From NCBI GenBank assembly GCA_014584635.1, contig JACTML010000122.1, positions 1 through 27,055 of the forward strand: a stretch of 27,055 nucleotides of DNA, given 5' to 3'. Below, piece after piece: positions 1-8,567 of the stretch. The notes under the pieces were generated by a model. That model searched no databases, was not told the origin of the DNA, and saw only the letters and a program-made list of their open reading frames with translations. Every line of letters starts with the position of its first letter. The stretch's first letter is position 1. Source of the stretch: Nitrosomonas eutropha (GTDB taxonomy: Bacteria; Pseudomonadota; Gammaproteobacteria; Burkholderiales; Nitrosomonadaceae). Both the position numbers and the translations under genes were made by a program.

Positions 1-737
1 ATAATACTGTGGCTTCTCCGGTGCTGTGCCGTCCTTTTGAGCATGGTGCGGATATCGTCGTTCATGCGCTGACCAAATACATGGGAGGGCATGGCACCAG
101 CATTGGCGGGATCATTGTTGATTCGGGTCAATTTCCCTGGAAAGACAGTCCGCGTTTCCCTCAATTCAACTATCCTGATCCCAGTTATCACGGAGTGGTG
201 TATGTGGATGCATTTGGTCCGGCTGCCTTTATTGGCCGTGCGCGGGTTGTCCCGTTGCGCAACATGGGGGCGGCGATTTCACCTTTCAACTCTTTCCTGA
301 TTTTACAAGGGATTGAAACTTTGCCGTTGCGGATGGAGCGCCATTGTTTTAATGCACTGAAAATTGCCCGCTACCTGAGAGCACATCCCAAGGTTGGCTG
401 GGTTAATTTTGCCGGGCTTGAAGATAGCCGGGATTATGCGCTGGCACAGAAATATATGGATGGAGGTATTCCGTCATCCATTCTGAGTTTTGGCATCAAG
501 GGCGGGCGTGAAGCCTGTGCACGCTTCATGGATAAACTGGCGCTGATTAAACGGCTGGTCAATATTGGTGATGCCAAAACGCTGGCCTGTCATCCGGCCA
601 CTACCACGCATCGTCAGCTCAATGATGATGAACTGGCTAAAGCCGGTGTCAGTGCGGATCTGGTGCGCTTGTGCGTGGGTATCGAGCATATCGATGACCT
701 GATTGCTGATATAGAGCAGGCTTTTCAGGAAGTTTGA
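1..737 (+). CDS. metY: O-acetylhomoserine sulfhydrylase, 3' part (gene starts before window)
   Basis: This is a PLP enzyme of the Cys/Met metabolism family that makes homocysteine from O-acetylhomoserine and sulfide in the cytoplasm. The reading frame is already open at the first complete codon (AAT ACT GTG GCT, residues NTVASP), which matches the conserved core just before the PLP site, so the true start lies upstream of the window. The Schiff-base lysine is visible in ALTKYMGGHG (AAA at 75-77). The C-terminal substrate-binding part follows, with SSILSFGIKGG, DAKTLACHPATTTH and the RLCVGIEHIDDLIADI tail that are typical of the MetY/MET17 branch. About 243 residues are present, roughly the last 55-60 percent of a normal 420-430 residue protein. 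The stop overlaps the end of the convergent nnrS gene by 13 bases. Family assignment is firm. The choice between O-acetyl- and O-succinylhomoserine as donor rests on overall resemblance. Confidence 0.9.
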   Translation, partial: NTVASPVLCRPFEHGADIVVHALTKYMGGHGTSIGGIIVDSGQFPWKDSPRFPQFNYPDPSYHGVVYVDAFGPAAFIGRARVVPLRNMGAAISPFNSFLILQGIETLPLRMERHCFNALKIARYLRAHPKVGWVNFAGLEDSRDYALAQKYMDGGIPSSILSFGIKGGREACARFMDKLALIKRLVNIGDAKTLACHPATTTHRQLNDDELAKAGVSADLVRLCVGIEHIDDLIADIEQAFQEV

Positions 738-1917
738 GGATCTGATTCAGATTCATTCGCCGGAGTTGGGTCAGATACAGATTGTCTGGTATCCGCTGCT
801 GAAGTTCTGGCAGGTTTCGTACGCGGTGTGGTTAATCCTTTTAGTACAACGTAGAACGCGAGCAGAAAAGCAATACTCCAGCCTGATGCAGCTGCGATCA
901 GCAGTATTTCCTGATGGTTGCTCAGGTTTGCTGCCATGCGGGTGATGGCGGCAATTGACATGAAGCCTGTCATCACCGTGATGAGCATGATATGCGAAGG
1001 ATATTGTTTTATGTGCAGCAGAGTGACGCGCACAATAACGTTGGTTGCCAGTGTGCCCAGTGCACCAATTGTGATGGCGTGTACCACTATGCTGAAGTAG
1101 TTGTTATCGTTCAGTTTTGTCCATCCCAGCAGAATTAAGCCCAGTATCAGCCAACTGTAACCCAGTCCGAGACAAAGCAGATCCGGACGTGCCCGGCAAC
1201 GCCATAATTGCCAGCGAAGCAGGCGGATACCCGCCAGTATTCCGCTGCTGATCAGCAGAATGCCGGAAAGTGGCGCTGCAACAGGAGACAGAATGTAGGC
1301 AGCTGTGATGGTGAGAATCAGTCCGGCTTCGATGTTGGGCTGTACTCGTGCAGTCAGCTCAATCCCCTGACGATAGAATTCCCCAGCGACCGCCGGCGCC
1401 AGCATGCGGCCGCCAATAAACAGCATCAGCAATGCGAACAGTTGCACGCTCTCATCAATTAAATAGCGGTGCAGCAGACTGGCATTCAGTTGAAGGGAAC
1501 AAGCGAGCGGTTACGCCATTTTTTGGCTGCCCACAGGCGCGGCAGTAGTTGCCGGGCGAGCAACGTTACAAACAACGCATTGAATATCAGTGCTGACCAG
1601 GTAAAAGGAGCGGTCAGATCAGCTGTTCTTGCCAACAGCCAGAACCCCATAAACCATGCCAGACGCCGGGCGGGCATGGGACCCAGCAAATAGCCGGCGA
1701 TCAATGCTGGAATAAGGCCAAACAACATTTCAAAAGCATGTCCCGTGGGCATGACCAGTATCACTGGCCCGTATCCGTATCTGGCCAGAATGGTCAGCGG
1801 GATGATCAGTAGCGCGTGAATACACGCAGCCGTAAAAAACCACTGGTGAGCGTATGCCTTGGCTTCTCCCGGGAGAAGCCGTGAAAACAGATTTCCTGGT
1901 GATGTGGTGGTATTCAT
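725..1917 (-). pseudogene. nnrS: NnrS family membrane protein, frameshifted
   Basis: Two minus-strand frames together make one NnrS-like protein, a multi-helix haem/copper-containing membrane protein family tied to nitric-oxide stress and denitrification. The N-terminal frame (1917 to a TGA at 1486-1488, 143 residues) has the family signature GHAFEMLFGLIPALIAGYLLG. The C-terminal frame (open to 725) has GGRMLAPAVAGEFYRQG and VHAITIGALGTLA, which match the later helices. Joined they give about 390 residues, near the usual 380-400. Moving from one frame to the other needs a -1 shift. A TAA in the downstream frame at 1511-1513 confines the lesion to about 1489-1510. The second frame could start alone at the GTG at 1445-1447, but it would lack the first helices. 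The gene lies about 100 bases after the serine acetyltransferase gene on the same strand. It is a real disrupted gene or a one-base sequence error. Confidence 0.75.
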
Positions 1918-2019
1918 GTCCGCATTAACCAGCTGCTGCGAATCAGTCCGCAGCGCATGGAAGATAACAGAGAGAAAAAAGTATTTGTATCGTCCAGCGA
2001 ACAGCGTATTTGCTGTGTT

Positions 2020-2946
2020 TCAATCGTTGTGCGTGCGTGCCTGAGTAATGCGGCTGCCGGGCGGAACGCTGCGTGTCAGCCAGACATTGCCACCAATCGT
2101 GGAGCCCTTACCGATAGTAATACGTCCCAGAATAGTTGCGCCGGCGTAAATGACGACGCTGTCCTCAACGATAGGGTGGCGGGCGATTCCTTTCACCAGA
2201 GAGCCGTGTTCGTCTACCTGAAAACTTTTTGCGCCGAGTGTTACTGCCTGGTACAACCGCACATGGTTGCCAATAATTGTAGTTTCGCCAATGACGACGC
2301 CGGTGCCGTGGTCGATAAAGAAACTTTCGCCAATCTGTGCGCCCGGGTGAATTTCAATACCGGTTTGTGAATGCGCGATTTCAGAAATCATGCGTGCGAT
2401 TAGCGGTGTCCCCAGCTGATACAGCTCGTGCGCCAGACGATGCCAGGTAATGGCGGCAATACCAGGGTAGCACACCAGTACTTCGTCGATTCCTCGGGCA
2501 GCCGGATCACCTTCATAGGCGGCCAAGACATCATCATCGAGCAGCCGGCGGATAGCGGGCAGTCGCTTGGCAAATGCCTGTGTAATTCTCGTTGCCTGTG
2601 CGTAGGTTTCCTGATCGAGTTCTTCTGTGCCCGAATTAAAGTGCAGTTCGTGCTGAATTTGTACCAGTAAGGCGCGCAACGCTGAGTTCAGGATATGACC
2701 GACATAATGATCGACACCTTCTACGGCCAGATCTGAAGGGCCGAGCCGATTGGGAAATAATGCTGTTCGCAATCCTTCAATAATCCCGGCGAGCACTTTG
2801 CGGGAAGGCAATCGAGGCGGCCGGAGGTGTCCCTGCCGCTTCATCAGGGCGGCGATGCGCACATCACGTAATTCAGTGATTACATCGCCAATCTGAAGAT
2901 GTGTGCTTTTCAACAGCAGGTCACCTGCACCATTGATATCTGTCAC
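2020..2946 (-). CDS. epsC: Serine O-acetyltransferase, EpsC type
   Basis: The enzyme transfers acetyl from acetyl-CoA to L-serine, the first step of cysteine synthesis, in the cytoplasm. At 308 residues it is longer than CysE and fits the EpsC branch, with an extended helical N-terminal domain (about 1-190) before the left-handed beta-helix of hexapeptide repeats (about 195-300). The active-site region IDHGTGVVIGET (D212, H213) and HPGAQIG (200-206) are intact. VTLGAKSF and STIGGNVWLTRSVPPGS close the catalytic domain. The start is a GTG at 2944-2946 with a good GGGAGA ribosome site 6-7 bases upstream. It is followed on the same strand by nnrS, about 100 bases on. O-acetylserine made here and the O-acetylhomoserine enzyme at the window start belong to neighbouring sulfur-amino-acid routes, but they are on opposite strands. 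The substrate is inferred from the family. Confidence 0.9.
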   Translation of the reverse strand: MTDINGAGDLLLKSTHLQIGDVITELRDVRIAALMKRQGHLRPPRLPSRKVLAGIIEGLRTALFPNRLGPSDLAVEGVDHYVGHILNSALRALLVQIQHELHFNSGTEELDQETYAQATRITQAFAKRLPAIRRLLDDDVLAAYEGDPAARGIDEVLVCYPGIAAITWHRLAHELYQLGTPLIARMISEIAHSQTGIEIHPGAQIGESFFIDHGTGVVIGETTIIGNHVRLYQAVTLGAKSFQVDEHGSLVKGIARHPIVEDSVVIYAGATILGRITIGKGSTIGGNVWLTRSVPPGSRITQARTHND

Positions 2947-3290
2947 AATGTCTCCCTGTTTTCTTGTTATGGTTACTTCTGGAAATTTTTTCAGGCGAAC
3001 TGCAGTATTGCGTGATTATTCGCCGTTTTAGCTGTTTGCAGAATATGTCTTGCTGTGACACGTTATACGTTTTATCTTGCATAATCGGGCTGAAACCCGG
3101 AATGATCTGCTGGTAATACCGCGATGAATTATGGCTGCGGACGGCCGATCCGGAAAAACGAGGGATCTATTGTACCCGCCCGCGTTATTTTTTCTACTAT
3201 GAGATTTTCAGGCTTCCTGTAAACCTGTGCCTTGATAAGGCACTATGTTTTAATGATCTTGTCAGCGTTGTGTCAGAAGGAAAACAATTA
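2947..3290. other. Non-coding divergent region between epsC and glk
   Basis: This 344-base stretch separates the divergent serine acetyltransferase and glucokinase genes. No convincing reading frame or RNA gene is seen. It holds a possible plus-strand promoter (3050-3078) and a small hairpin CGGG-CTGAAA-CCCG at 3086-3099, just after that promoter. The AGAAGG at 3275-3280 is the ribosome site for glk. No operator that I recognise is visible. Confidence 0.6.
3050..3078 (+). promoter_or_regulatory. Candidate sigma-70 promoter for glk
   Basis: TTGCTG (3050-3055) and TATCTT (3073-3078) are separated by 17 bases and match the -35 and -10 consensus at four positions each. It points toward glk and would give a leader of about 200 bases. 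A weaker alternative pairs GTGACA with CATAAT downstream. Sequence match only. Confidence 0.25.
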
Positions 3291-4298
3291 ATGGATCGAT
3301 ATCTGTTATACGGCGACATTGGTGGAACCAAAACCCTGTTGCGTTTGGCCGTGGTGAAGCATGGGGAAATTGAGTGTTGTTATGAGCGTCGTTACGACAG
3401 TCGCCAGTACGATGATTTTGACAGCATGCTGGAAGATTTTTTGCAACAGTCCGACCGCCGGCCGGCGGTGGTTTGTCTGGCGGTGGCCGGGCCGATTGTC
3501 GATCAGCGGGTACAGTTGACTAATCTGCCCTGGGTAATTGATGCATCCGTTCTTGCAGAGAAATTTTCGATTCCTGCCATGAAAATTGTGAATGATTTTG
3601 AAGGTATGGCGGCCTCCATCGAAACCTTGCCGCAGGATGATCTGGTGACTCTGCAAGCTGGAAATTCTTCACCCTCTGCAATGCGTGTGGTATTGGGGGC
3701 AGGTACCGGTATGGGAGTTGCCTGGCTGATTAAGCGCGGGCGGTACTATGAGCCGCTTGCCACTGAGGCGGGGCATGTTGATTTCGCACCGACCAGTATG
3801 GTTCAGATTGAATTGCTCAAATATCTGATGACAAAATATCAGCGGGTTTCGATCGAACGACTGCTTTCCGGGCAGGGGCTGACCAATATCTTCAATTTTT
3901 TGCAGGCTGATGCCGCTGCCGGTTCCCATTTGAAGAGTATTGAGCTGGATGCTGATGATGGTGCAACCGTCACCCGGCTGGCTTTTGAACACCAGCATCC
4001 CATAGCCCTGAAAGCGCTTGATCTGTTTACCGAAATTTATGGTGCTTATGCCGGCGATCTGGCGCTGACCGGATTATGTCGCGGCGGGGTTTACATCGCA
4101 GGAGGAATTGCGCCACGGATCATCCGGATTTTGCGACAGCCTGGTTTTATTCAGGCGTTTTGTAACAAGGGGCGCTACAGTGCGCTGGTGCAAGGGATTC
4201 CGGTTCATGTGGTGATGAATTCAAAGGCAGGTTTGCTGGGTGCCGGGCTGCTCGCACAGCGCATGTTGTATGCACCGGCGCTATCTTTTGCGGAATAA
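3291..4298 (+). CDS. glk: Glucokinase
   Basis: A cytoplasmic ATP-dependent hexokinase of the proteobacterial Glk family that phosphorylates glucose to glucose-6-phosphate. Visible motifs are the phosphate-binding GDIGGTKT (8-15), the catalytic VNDFEGMAA with its Asp, the ATP-site LGAGTGMGVAWL, the TEAGHVDFAP loop and the late GGVYIAGGIAPR. The start is placed at ATG 3291, where AGAAGG lies 10 bases upstream and the protein begins immediately before the first strand. A GTG at 3270 would add seven residues but has no ribosome site. The product is 335 residues, close to the usual 320-340. A DUF4126 membrane protein gene follows 14 bases later and is probably cotranscribed. A 6-phosphogluconolactonase homologue lies 2 kb away on the other strand, so glucose-phosphate metabolism is represented twice in the neighbourhood. 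Confidence 0.9.
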   Translation: MDRYLLYGDIGGTKTLLRLAVVKHGEIECCYERRYDSRQYDDFDSMLEDFLQQSDRRPAVVCLAVAGPIVDQRVQLTNLPWVIDASVLAEKFSIPAMKIVNDFEGMAASIETLPQDDLVTLQAGNSSPSAMRVVLGAGTGMGVAWLIKRGRYYEPLATEAGHVDFAPTSMVQIELLKYLMTKYQRVSIERLLSGQGLTNIFNFLQADAAAGSHLKSIELDADDGATVTRLAFEHQHPIALKALDLFTEIYGAYAGDLALTGLCRGGVYIAGGIAPRIIRILRQPGFIQAFCNKGRYSALVQGIPVHVVMNSKAGLLGAGLLAQRMLYAPALSFAE

Positions 4299-4312
4299 CC
4301 GGAGATTGACGG

Positions 4313-4990
4313 ATGAATGGTTACGAAACTTTGGTTGCAACGCTGGCCCTGACCATGGGAAGTGCCTGGGCAAGCGGGATAAATTTGTATGCGGCATTGC
4401 TGATACTTGGCCTGGGAGGTGCTACGGGTAATATTACCTTGCCACATGAATTGGCTGTGCTGGAAAATCCTTTTGTTATTGGAGCAGCTGGTGTCATGTA
4501 TCTGGTTCAGTTTTTTGCGGACAAGATACCGGGTGTGGACAGCATTTCGGATGCCTTGCAGACCTTCGTACGCATTCCGGCAGGTGCCATGCTGGCGGCA
4601 GGTGCAGTCGGGGATGTTTCGCCGGCACTGGAAATTGCTGCGGGTATTCTCGGTGGCGGCACAGCGGCAACCAGTCATGCCGCTAAAACCGGTACACGTC
4701 TGATGATCAATACTTCGCCTGAACCGGTAAGTAACTGGACCGCTTCCGTCAGTGAAGATTTAATGGTGGTTGGCGGATTGTGGACAGCGCTGAATCATCC
4801 GATTCTGTTTCTGATCCTGTTTGTCATATTTATCGGTCTGGCAATCTGGCTGTTGCCAAAACTGTGGAGGCTGATCAAGGGATTGCTGATAAAGACAGCG
4901 CAATTCCTGAGAATTATGCGTTCTCCCCCTTCTCCCGTTGCTGCCTCATCGCCTGTTGCGGATGATCCTGCTGATCAGGAACAAAAATAG
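4313..4990 (+). CDS. DUF4126 family membrane protein
   Basis: A 225-residue membrane protein of unknown function, recognised as DUF4126 by the signatures SGINLYAALLILGL (about 21-34), VQFFADKIPGVDS (about 64-76) and FVRIPAGAMLAAGA (about 85-98). Four to five hydrophobic segments can be seen, including a strong helix at about 165-180, followed by a basic stretch and a Pro/Ala/Ser-rich cytoplasm-like tail. ATG 4313 is preceded by GGAG about 9 bases upstream. It lies 14 bases after glk on the same strand and is probably in its operon, but this gives no clear clue to function. It converges with the DUF486 gene 38 bases further on. Confidence 0.8.
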   Translation: MNGYETLVATLALTMGSAWASGINLYAALLILGLGGATGNITLPHELAVLENPFVIGAAGVMYLVQFFADKIPGVDSISDALQTFVRIPAGAMLAAGAVGDVSPALEIAAGILGGGTAATSHAAKTGTRLMINTSPEPVSNWTASVSEDLMVVGGLWTALNHPILFLILFVIFIGLAIWLLPKLWRLIKGLLIKTAQFLRIMRSPPSPVAASSPVADDPADQEQK

Positions 4991-5028
4991 CCACTTTTCG
5001 GAAAAGCTGTTTGGATATGGGCGGCGGT

Positions 5029-5391
5029 TTAATTTTCCGCGCTTGCTATCTCGCCACGGAAGATGAAATAGACCGCACCGAGGATACATAACCCGGCCCA
5101 GAGATAATCAAGCTTGAGCGGTTCTTTCATGTAGAGCAGACTGAAAGGTACGAATATGGACAGGGTGATGACTTCCTGCAGAATTTTAAGCTGACCGAGG
5201 GAGAGCACGCTGAATCCGATACGGTTTGCCGGCACCTGCAGCATGTATTCAAAAAAAGCAATTCCCCAGCTGACCAAGGCAGCTATCAGCCATGGCTTAC
5301 TGCTTAAATCCTTCAGATGTGCGTACCAGGCAAATGTCATGAAGATATTGCTGATGGACAGCAGCCCGATGGTGATTCCAATCTCGCGCAT
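5029..5391 (-). CDS. DUF486 (DMT-superfamily) small membrane protein
   Basis: A 120-residue, four-helix hydrophobic protein. The characteristic stretches FMTFAWYAHLK (about 17-27), SWGIAFFEYMLQVPANR (about 41-57) and SLGQLKILQEVITL mark it as DUF486, a single-EmrE-like relative of the drug/metabolite transporter superfamily. Its substrate is not known. ATG 5389-5391 is chosen; GGA lies about 9 bases upstream on the minus strand. It is the last minus-strand gene below the glycan operon, 77 bases after the glycosyltransferase stop, with no strong terminator in between, so read-through from that operon is possible. It converges with the DUF4126 gene. Confidence 0.8.
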   Translation of the reverse strand: MREIGITIGLLSISNIFMTFAWYAHLKDLSSKPWLIAALVSWGIAFFEYMLQVPANRIGFSVLSLGQLKILQEVITLSIFVPFSLLYMKEPLKLDYLWAGLCILGAVYFIFRGEIASAEN

Positions 5392-5468
5392 GGTGGATCC
5401 AGTGTTTTGTTAATTGACGTCAGTATTGGGGCAGTTCGGCAGGAAATTGCCTTTCATAGGTTTGAAGT

Positions 5469-6254
5469 CTAATTTTTGATCCAGGTCGATGATTTATTGC
5501 CTTTCAGATAAGCTGACCGCTGGTGCGGTGAGAGTAGGTCCAGATCAGGAAACCACGGCATATGCAGTGCGGAAAAATTGCCAGCAACTCTGACTGCATC
5601 GAAAAAATCTCCTTGATAGTACTTCTTGTGATAAATCGCGAATGTGGTATCAATAGGTGCAGCGTAAATTTCCAGCCAGTCATGCTTGAGCGGTTTATTC
5701 CAGAAACGCGACTCCCATTGCGAGACAGTCACAAATTTTTCGTAAGGAATAACTTTACCCAGGCTGGACTTCATACGGCGATCAGTCAGGTTGTATTCGC
5801 TCTGATAAGGCAGGGCAAAGCCTGCCTTGAAGCATTTGAAGTAATCACAAACACCGATCAGCTGTTGAATAAAATCTGCGGGCAAATTCTGATTGAACAG
5901 CAAATCCGGATCGGTATAGCCGAATACCTCCGGCAGAATGTCGTATACCAATCCCTGAAATCCGGCACGTGCACCCATATTGACTGCGGATCGCACAACA
6001 AAGGCTTTTTCTGTCCGAGTTATTTTCGCAAGAGTGGTGAGTGTTTCGGCATCCGTGGAGGCATTGTCGATAATCACCGGCTTGATAGATCGCGCATTGA
6101 GCTGTCGTACACAATGGTCGACATAGATACCGTTATTGTAGGACACAACCAGAATCGGAACGGTATTGCTCAAGGTATCAATCACTGGTTTGATTTGTGC
6201 GGCAAGTTTTCGTGCGTGTTTTTCATAAAGATAGCGATGAAGAAATTTTTTCAA
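5469..6254 (-). CDS. Glycosyltransferase, family-2-like, last gene of the sugar-acid operon
   Basis: A 261-residue soluble GT-A-fold transferase. The nucleotide-sugar domain shows TVPILVVSYNNG (about 30-41), VIIDNASTD (about 60-68) and a DxD-like metal motif in YTDPDLLF (about 113-120). The later WESRFWNKP and ALHMPWFPDLDLL have no motif I can name. The chosen start is a TTG at 6252-6254 followed by KKFLHRYLYE, 23 bases after the pgl stop. The ribosome site is weak, so the start is uncertain. It is the promoter-distal member of a seven-gene unit and is the likely enzyme that attaches the CMP-activated product, although GT-A enzymes mostly use UDP, dTDP or GDP sugars. Donor and acceptor cannot be read from sequence. 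Confidence 0.75.
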   Translation of the reverse strand: MKKFLHRYLYEKHARKLAAQIKPVIDTLSNTVPILVVSYNNGIYVDHCVRQLNARSIKPVIIDNASTDAETLTTLAKITRTEKAFVVRSAVNMGARAGFQGLVYDILPEVFGYTDPDLLFNQNLPADFIQQLIGVCDYFKCFKAGFALPYQSEYNLTDRRMKSSLGKVIPYEKFVTVSQWESRFWNKPLKHDWLEIYAAPIDTTFAIYHKKYYQGDFFDAVRVAGNFSALHMPWFPDLDLLSPHQRSAYLKGNKSSTWIKN

Positions 6255-6277
6255 CGTTTGGTTCGCTTGGTACTTTG

Positions 6278-6964
6278 TTAATCCGTTTCGAATAACTCAA
6301 CCGATCTGGATTGCATCAGCCGGACAAACGGTATATCCGGATCAGGTGACTGGATGAGGCGATCAACCAGCTGTCTTTTTTCTTTTCCTGTAATCACCAG
6401 GACAACGCGATCACTGTTGAGGAGTGCACGCAAGCTCAGGCTGATACGTAAAGAAGGGGCGGCGGGTGGTGTGGCAGCCTGGCACAGGCTGGTGGAATTT
6501 GTATCCAGCGACATGCCGGGAAACAAGGAGGCAACATGACCATCTGCTCCCAATCCAAGAATAATCAGATTGAACGGTAATGGTAGTGCAGATAAACGCG
6601 CATCGAGATCGGTAACCGCTGCGTCGGGATGAGAATGTTCGGTTTTGAGAGGAATGAACCGGGGTGCGGGCTGTATGTGCTGCAGAAAATATTCGCGTAC
6701 CAGACGTTCATTGGATTGTTCACTGGTGGGTTCAACCCAGCGTTCATCACTCAATGTTACCAAGATGTGTTGCCAGGGAAGATCCATCTGCGCCAGCCGG
6801 GGCAGATAAGCAGTAGGCGTATGTCCACCGGGAACCACCAGACTGGCTTTGCCATGTTGTTTGATGGCATTGTGCAGCGTTACCGCGGCTGATTGGGCCA
6901 GTGCAGCGGATAGCGAAGACAGATCGCTGAAAGCATGACGTTCGATCAGATGGTCAGTGGGCAT
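6278..6964 (-). CDS. pgl: 6-phosphogluconolactonase homologue (DevB/Pgl)
   Basis: A 228-residue cytoplasmic protein of the glucosamine-6-phosphate isomerase/6-phosphogluconolactonase fold. It has the phosphate-binding VPGGHTPT (44-51), TLSDERWV (70-77) and the catalytic-loop signature GLGADGHVASLFPG, all typical of DevB-type lactonases that open 6-phosphogluconolactone in the pentose-phosphate pathway. ATG 6962-6964 overlaps the HAD gene by 19 bases, so translation is probably coupled. Its place inside a sugar-acid operon, not beside zwf/edd/eda, leaves open a role on a different sugar-acid lactone or phosphosugar. The basic assignment is strong; the physiological substrate is uncertain. Confidence 0.85.
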   Translation of the reverse strand: MPTDHLIERHAFSDLSSLSAALAQSAAVTLHNAIKQHGKASLVVPGGHTPTAYLPRLAQMDLPWQHILVTLSDERWVEPTSEQSNERLVREYFLQHIQPAPRFIPLKTEHSHPDAAVTDLDARLSALPLPFNLIILGLGADGHVASLFPGMSLDTNSTSLCQAATPPAAPSLRISLSLRALLNSDRVVLVITGKEKRQLVDRLIQSPDPDIPFVRLMQSRSVELFETD

Positions 6965-7602
6965 AGATCAGGAACAATTTCAACAGATTCAGGAAAAGGG
7001 TTGTCATCACCTGGGCGAACCCGGCCCAAAAATGCGACACCATTCTGATGAGCACTTTCGTAATCCACCAGGGCATCGCCTATCATCAGTACGCGCTCGG
7101 GATCAAGCGGATAGGCGGACAGAATATCGGCAATCAGTGTTTCTTTAAGACGAGGAGAGCCGCGTACCTCGGTAAAATAATGTGACAGATTGCGTCGTTC
7201 AACGATAACCTGCAACTCACTTTCCGGTGTGCCGGAGGCAACAAATAACGGAATCTGATTGACCATTTTATTCAGCAGTGTTTCTGCACCTGCTACCGGC
7301 TGACAGGCGATGACCGCGTTCATGACCAGCTCAGAAAACTGTCGATCCAGTTCCTGTTCTTCTTCCTTGGTAAGCGGAGGGTTATTCAGCAGATTTTTCT
7401 GAAAATAGTGAAATTTCAGGTAGCGCGACATCCCGCCGTTAGCGCGATGATAGTCCACTGCTGCCTGGGCAATAACCTCACCATGGTGTCGGTATAAATC
7501 AGCAAAAGCCTGTGCCTTGATATCACCGGATTCCACGATGACACCATCAAAATCAAAGATAATGGCTTGCCAGTAATCAGCAGAACGAGTGGTTATATTC
7601 AT
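6946..7602 (-). CDS. HAD-superfamily phosphatase (subfamily IA)
   Basis: A 218-residue haloacid-dehalogenase-like hydrolase. Motif I is IIFDFDGVIVES (D17 nucleophile, D19 acid/base), followed by a helical cap. Motif II is VASGTPESEL, the motif III lysine is probably in RLKETL, and motif IV is MIGDALVDYESA. It most resembles phosphoglycolate phosphatase/beta-phosphoglucomutase types. ATG 7600-7602 overlaps the epimerase stop by four bases (ATGA), showing tight translational coupling. By analogy with KdsC in the KDO pathway, it could remove a phosphate from the sugar-acid intermediate before CMP activation. That is inference from context; KdsC itself belongs to a different HAD subfamily without a cap. 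Confidence 0.8.
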   Translation of the reverse strand: MNITTRSADYWQAIIFDFDGVIVESGDIKAQAFADLYRHHGEVIAQAAVDYHRANGGMSRYLKFHYFQKNLLNNPPLTKEEEQELDRQFSELVMNAVIACQPVAGAETLLNKMVNQIPLFVASGTPESELQVIVERRNLSHYFTEVRGSPRLKETLIADILSAYPLDPERVLMIGDALVDYESAHQNGVAFLGRVRPGDDNPFPESVEIVPDLCPLTI

Positions 7603-8567
7603 ATTTGCTCGTTATTCGCAGAAGGAAGAGGTATTCCGCTTTCTTCCTGGTCATGATTAATTTGCTGATGGATTTCCTGAATGCAGTCAAGTAACCCCTG
7701 CCCCAGATCGACATGTTCATTGAGTACCAGTTTGCGACCAACACGGGGCTGGAACGCGTAGGGGGTAATCTGGTAGTGATGCCCCGGTTTATCCTGATCA
7801 AAATGCAGTGCAACATCCCATGGCATGATTTCCGAAATCATGGTCATGACATCGCGAATACGCATTTTTTCCTGTCCAGTCAGAATCAGATGACGGTTGG
7901 CAAACTCCGGAGCAAGCACTTGCACACTCATGCGTGCGGCATCTTCAACGTGAATGTACTCCCGAATGGATTCTCCGCTGCCGTGATAAGTAATGGAATG
8001 TTGCTGTATGGCTTCGTGCAGCATGCGATAAATACCGTTCCGCTGGTCTGAACGTCGTCCGTACAATGATCCATAGCGCAGAATGGTGTATTCCATCCCG
8101 TAACGTTCGTGATAGGCTTCGGTGAAGCGTTCGGCAGCCTGTTTGCTGGCGCGGTAAAAGGAGCCGGCTTCCGAATAGACGTACACACTGCTGGCAAAGA
8201 TGAAGCGACGGACACCTGCCAATCGCGAGGCTTCCAGCGCATGCATGTTACCGATGACATTGATGCTGGCTGTGGCCAAAGGTTTATCATTGGCTTCATC
8301 AATGTCAGCGATGGCTGCAAAATTATAAACGACAGCTGCATCCTGAACGGCGCGTGATACCTGGCTGATATCCATGAGATCGCCGATGATCATTTCCTGA
8401 TCAGGTCGGATGAAAGGAGAAGGCGTGTGGTCGAACAGACGTACCTGGTAACCGGCGCTGGACAAGGCATCGGCAACGTGGCTGCCCAGAAAACCGCCTG
8501 CCCCCAGAACAACAGCGATTGCCCCGGGGGGTACCGGTTGCGGCGTTGTCTGTGCTGCCTCACTCAT
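7599..8567 (-). CDS. NAD-dependent epimerase/dehydratase
   Basis: A 322-residue extended short-chain dehydrogenase. The Rossmann motif is LGAGGFLGSH (21-30). The catalytic elements are S126/S127 in FASSVYV and Y138-x3-K142 in FYRASKQ. RYGSLYGRRSDQRNG and SIREYIHVEDAAR are typical of nucleotide-sugar 4-epimerases and dehydratases. Residues 1-14 form a Ser/Pro/Gln-rich lead-in. ATG 8565-8567 overlaps the dehydrogenase stop by eight bases. The substrate is not identifiable. In this operon it presumably sets stereochemistry or oxidation state of the sugar before condensation or after activation. The family is certain, the reaction is not. Confidence 0.85.
   Translation of the reverse strand: MSEAAQTTPQPVPPGAIAVVLGAGGFLGSHVADALSSAGYQVRLFDHTPSPFIRPDQEMIIGDLMDISQVSRAVQDAAVVYNFAAIADIDEANDKPLATASINVIGNMHALEASRLAGVRRFIFASSVYVYSEAGSFYRASKQAAERFTEAYHERYGMEYTILRYGSLYGRRSDQRNGIYRMLHEAIQQHSITYHGSGESIREYIHVEDAARMSVQVLAPEFANRHLILTGQEKMRIRDVMTMISEIMPWDVALHFDQDKPGHHYQITPYAFQPRVGRKLVLNEHVDLGQGLLDCIQEIHQQINHDQEESGIPLPSANNEQI

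Noticed and set aside
1519..1524. A run of six T (A6 on the coding strand) in nnrS as a programmed -1 slippery site
   Set aside because: A slip there would enter a TAA at 1511-1513 in the new frame, so it cannot restore the NnrS reading frame.
5562..6281. A 239-residue open frame on the plus strand
   Set aside because: It is antisense to the glycosyltransferase and the end of pgl, both with clear family motifs, and its product resembles no protein I know.
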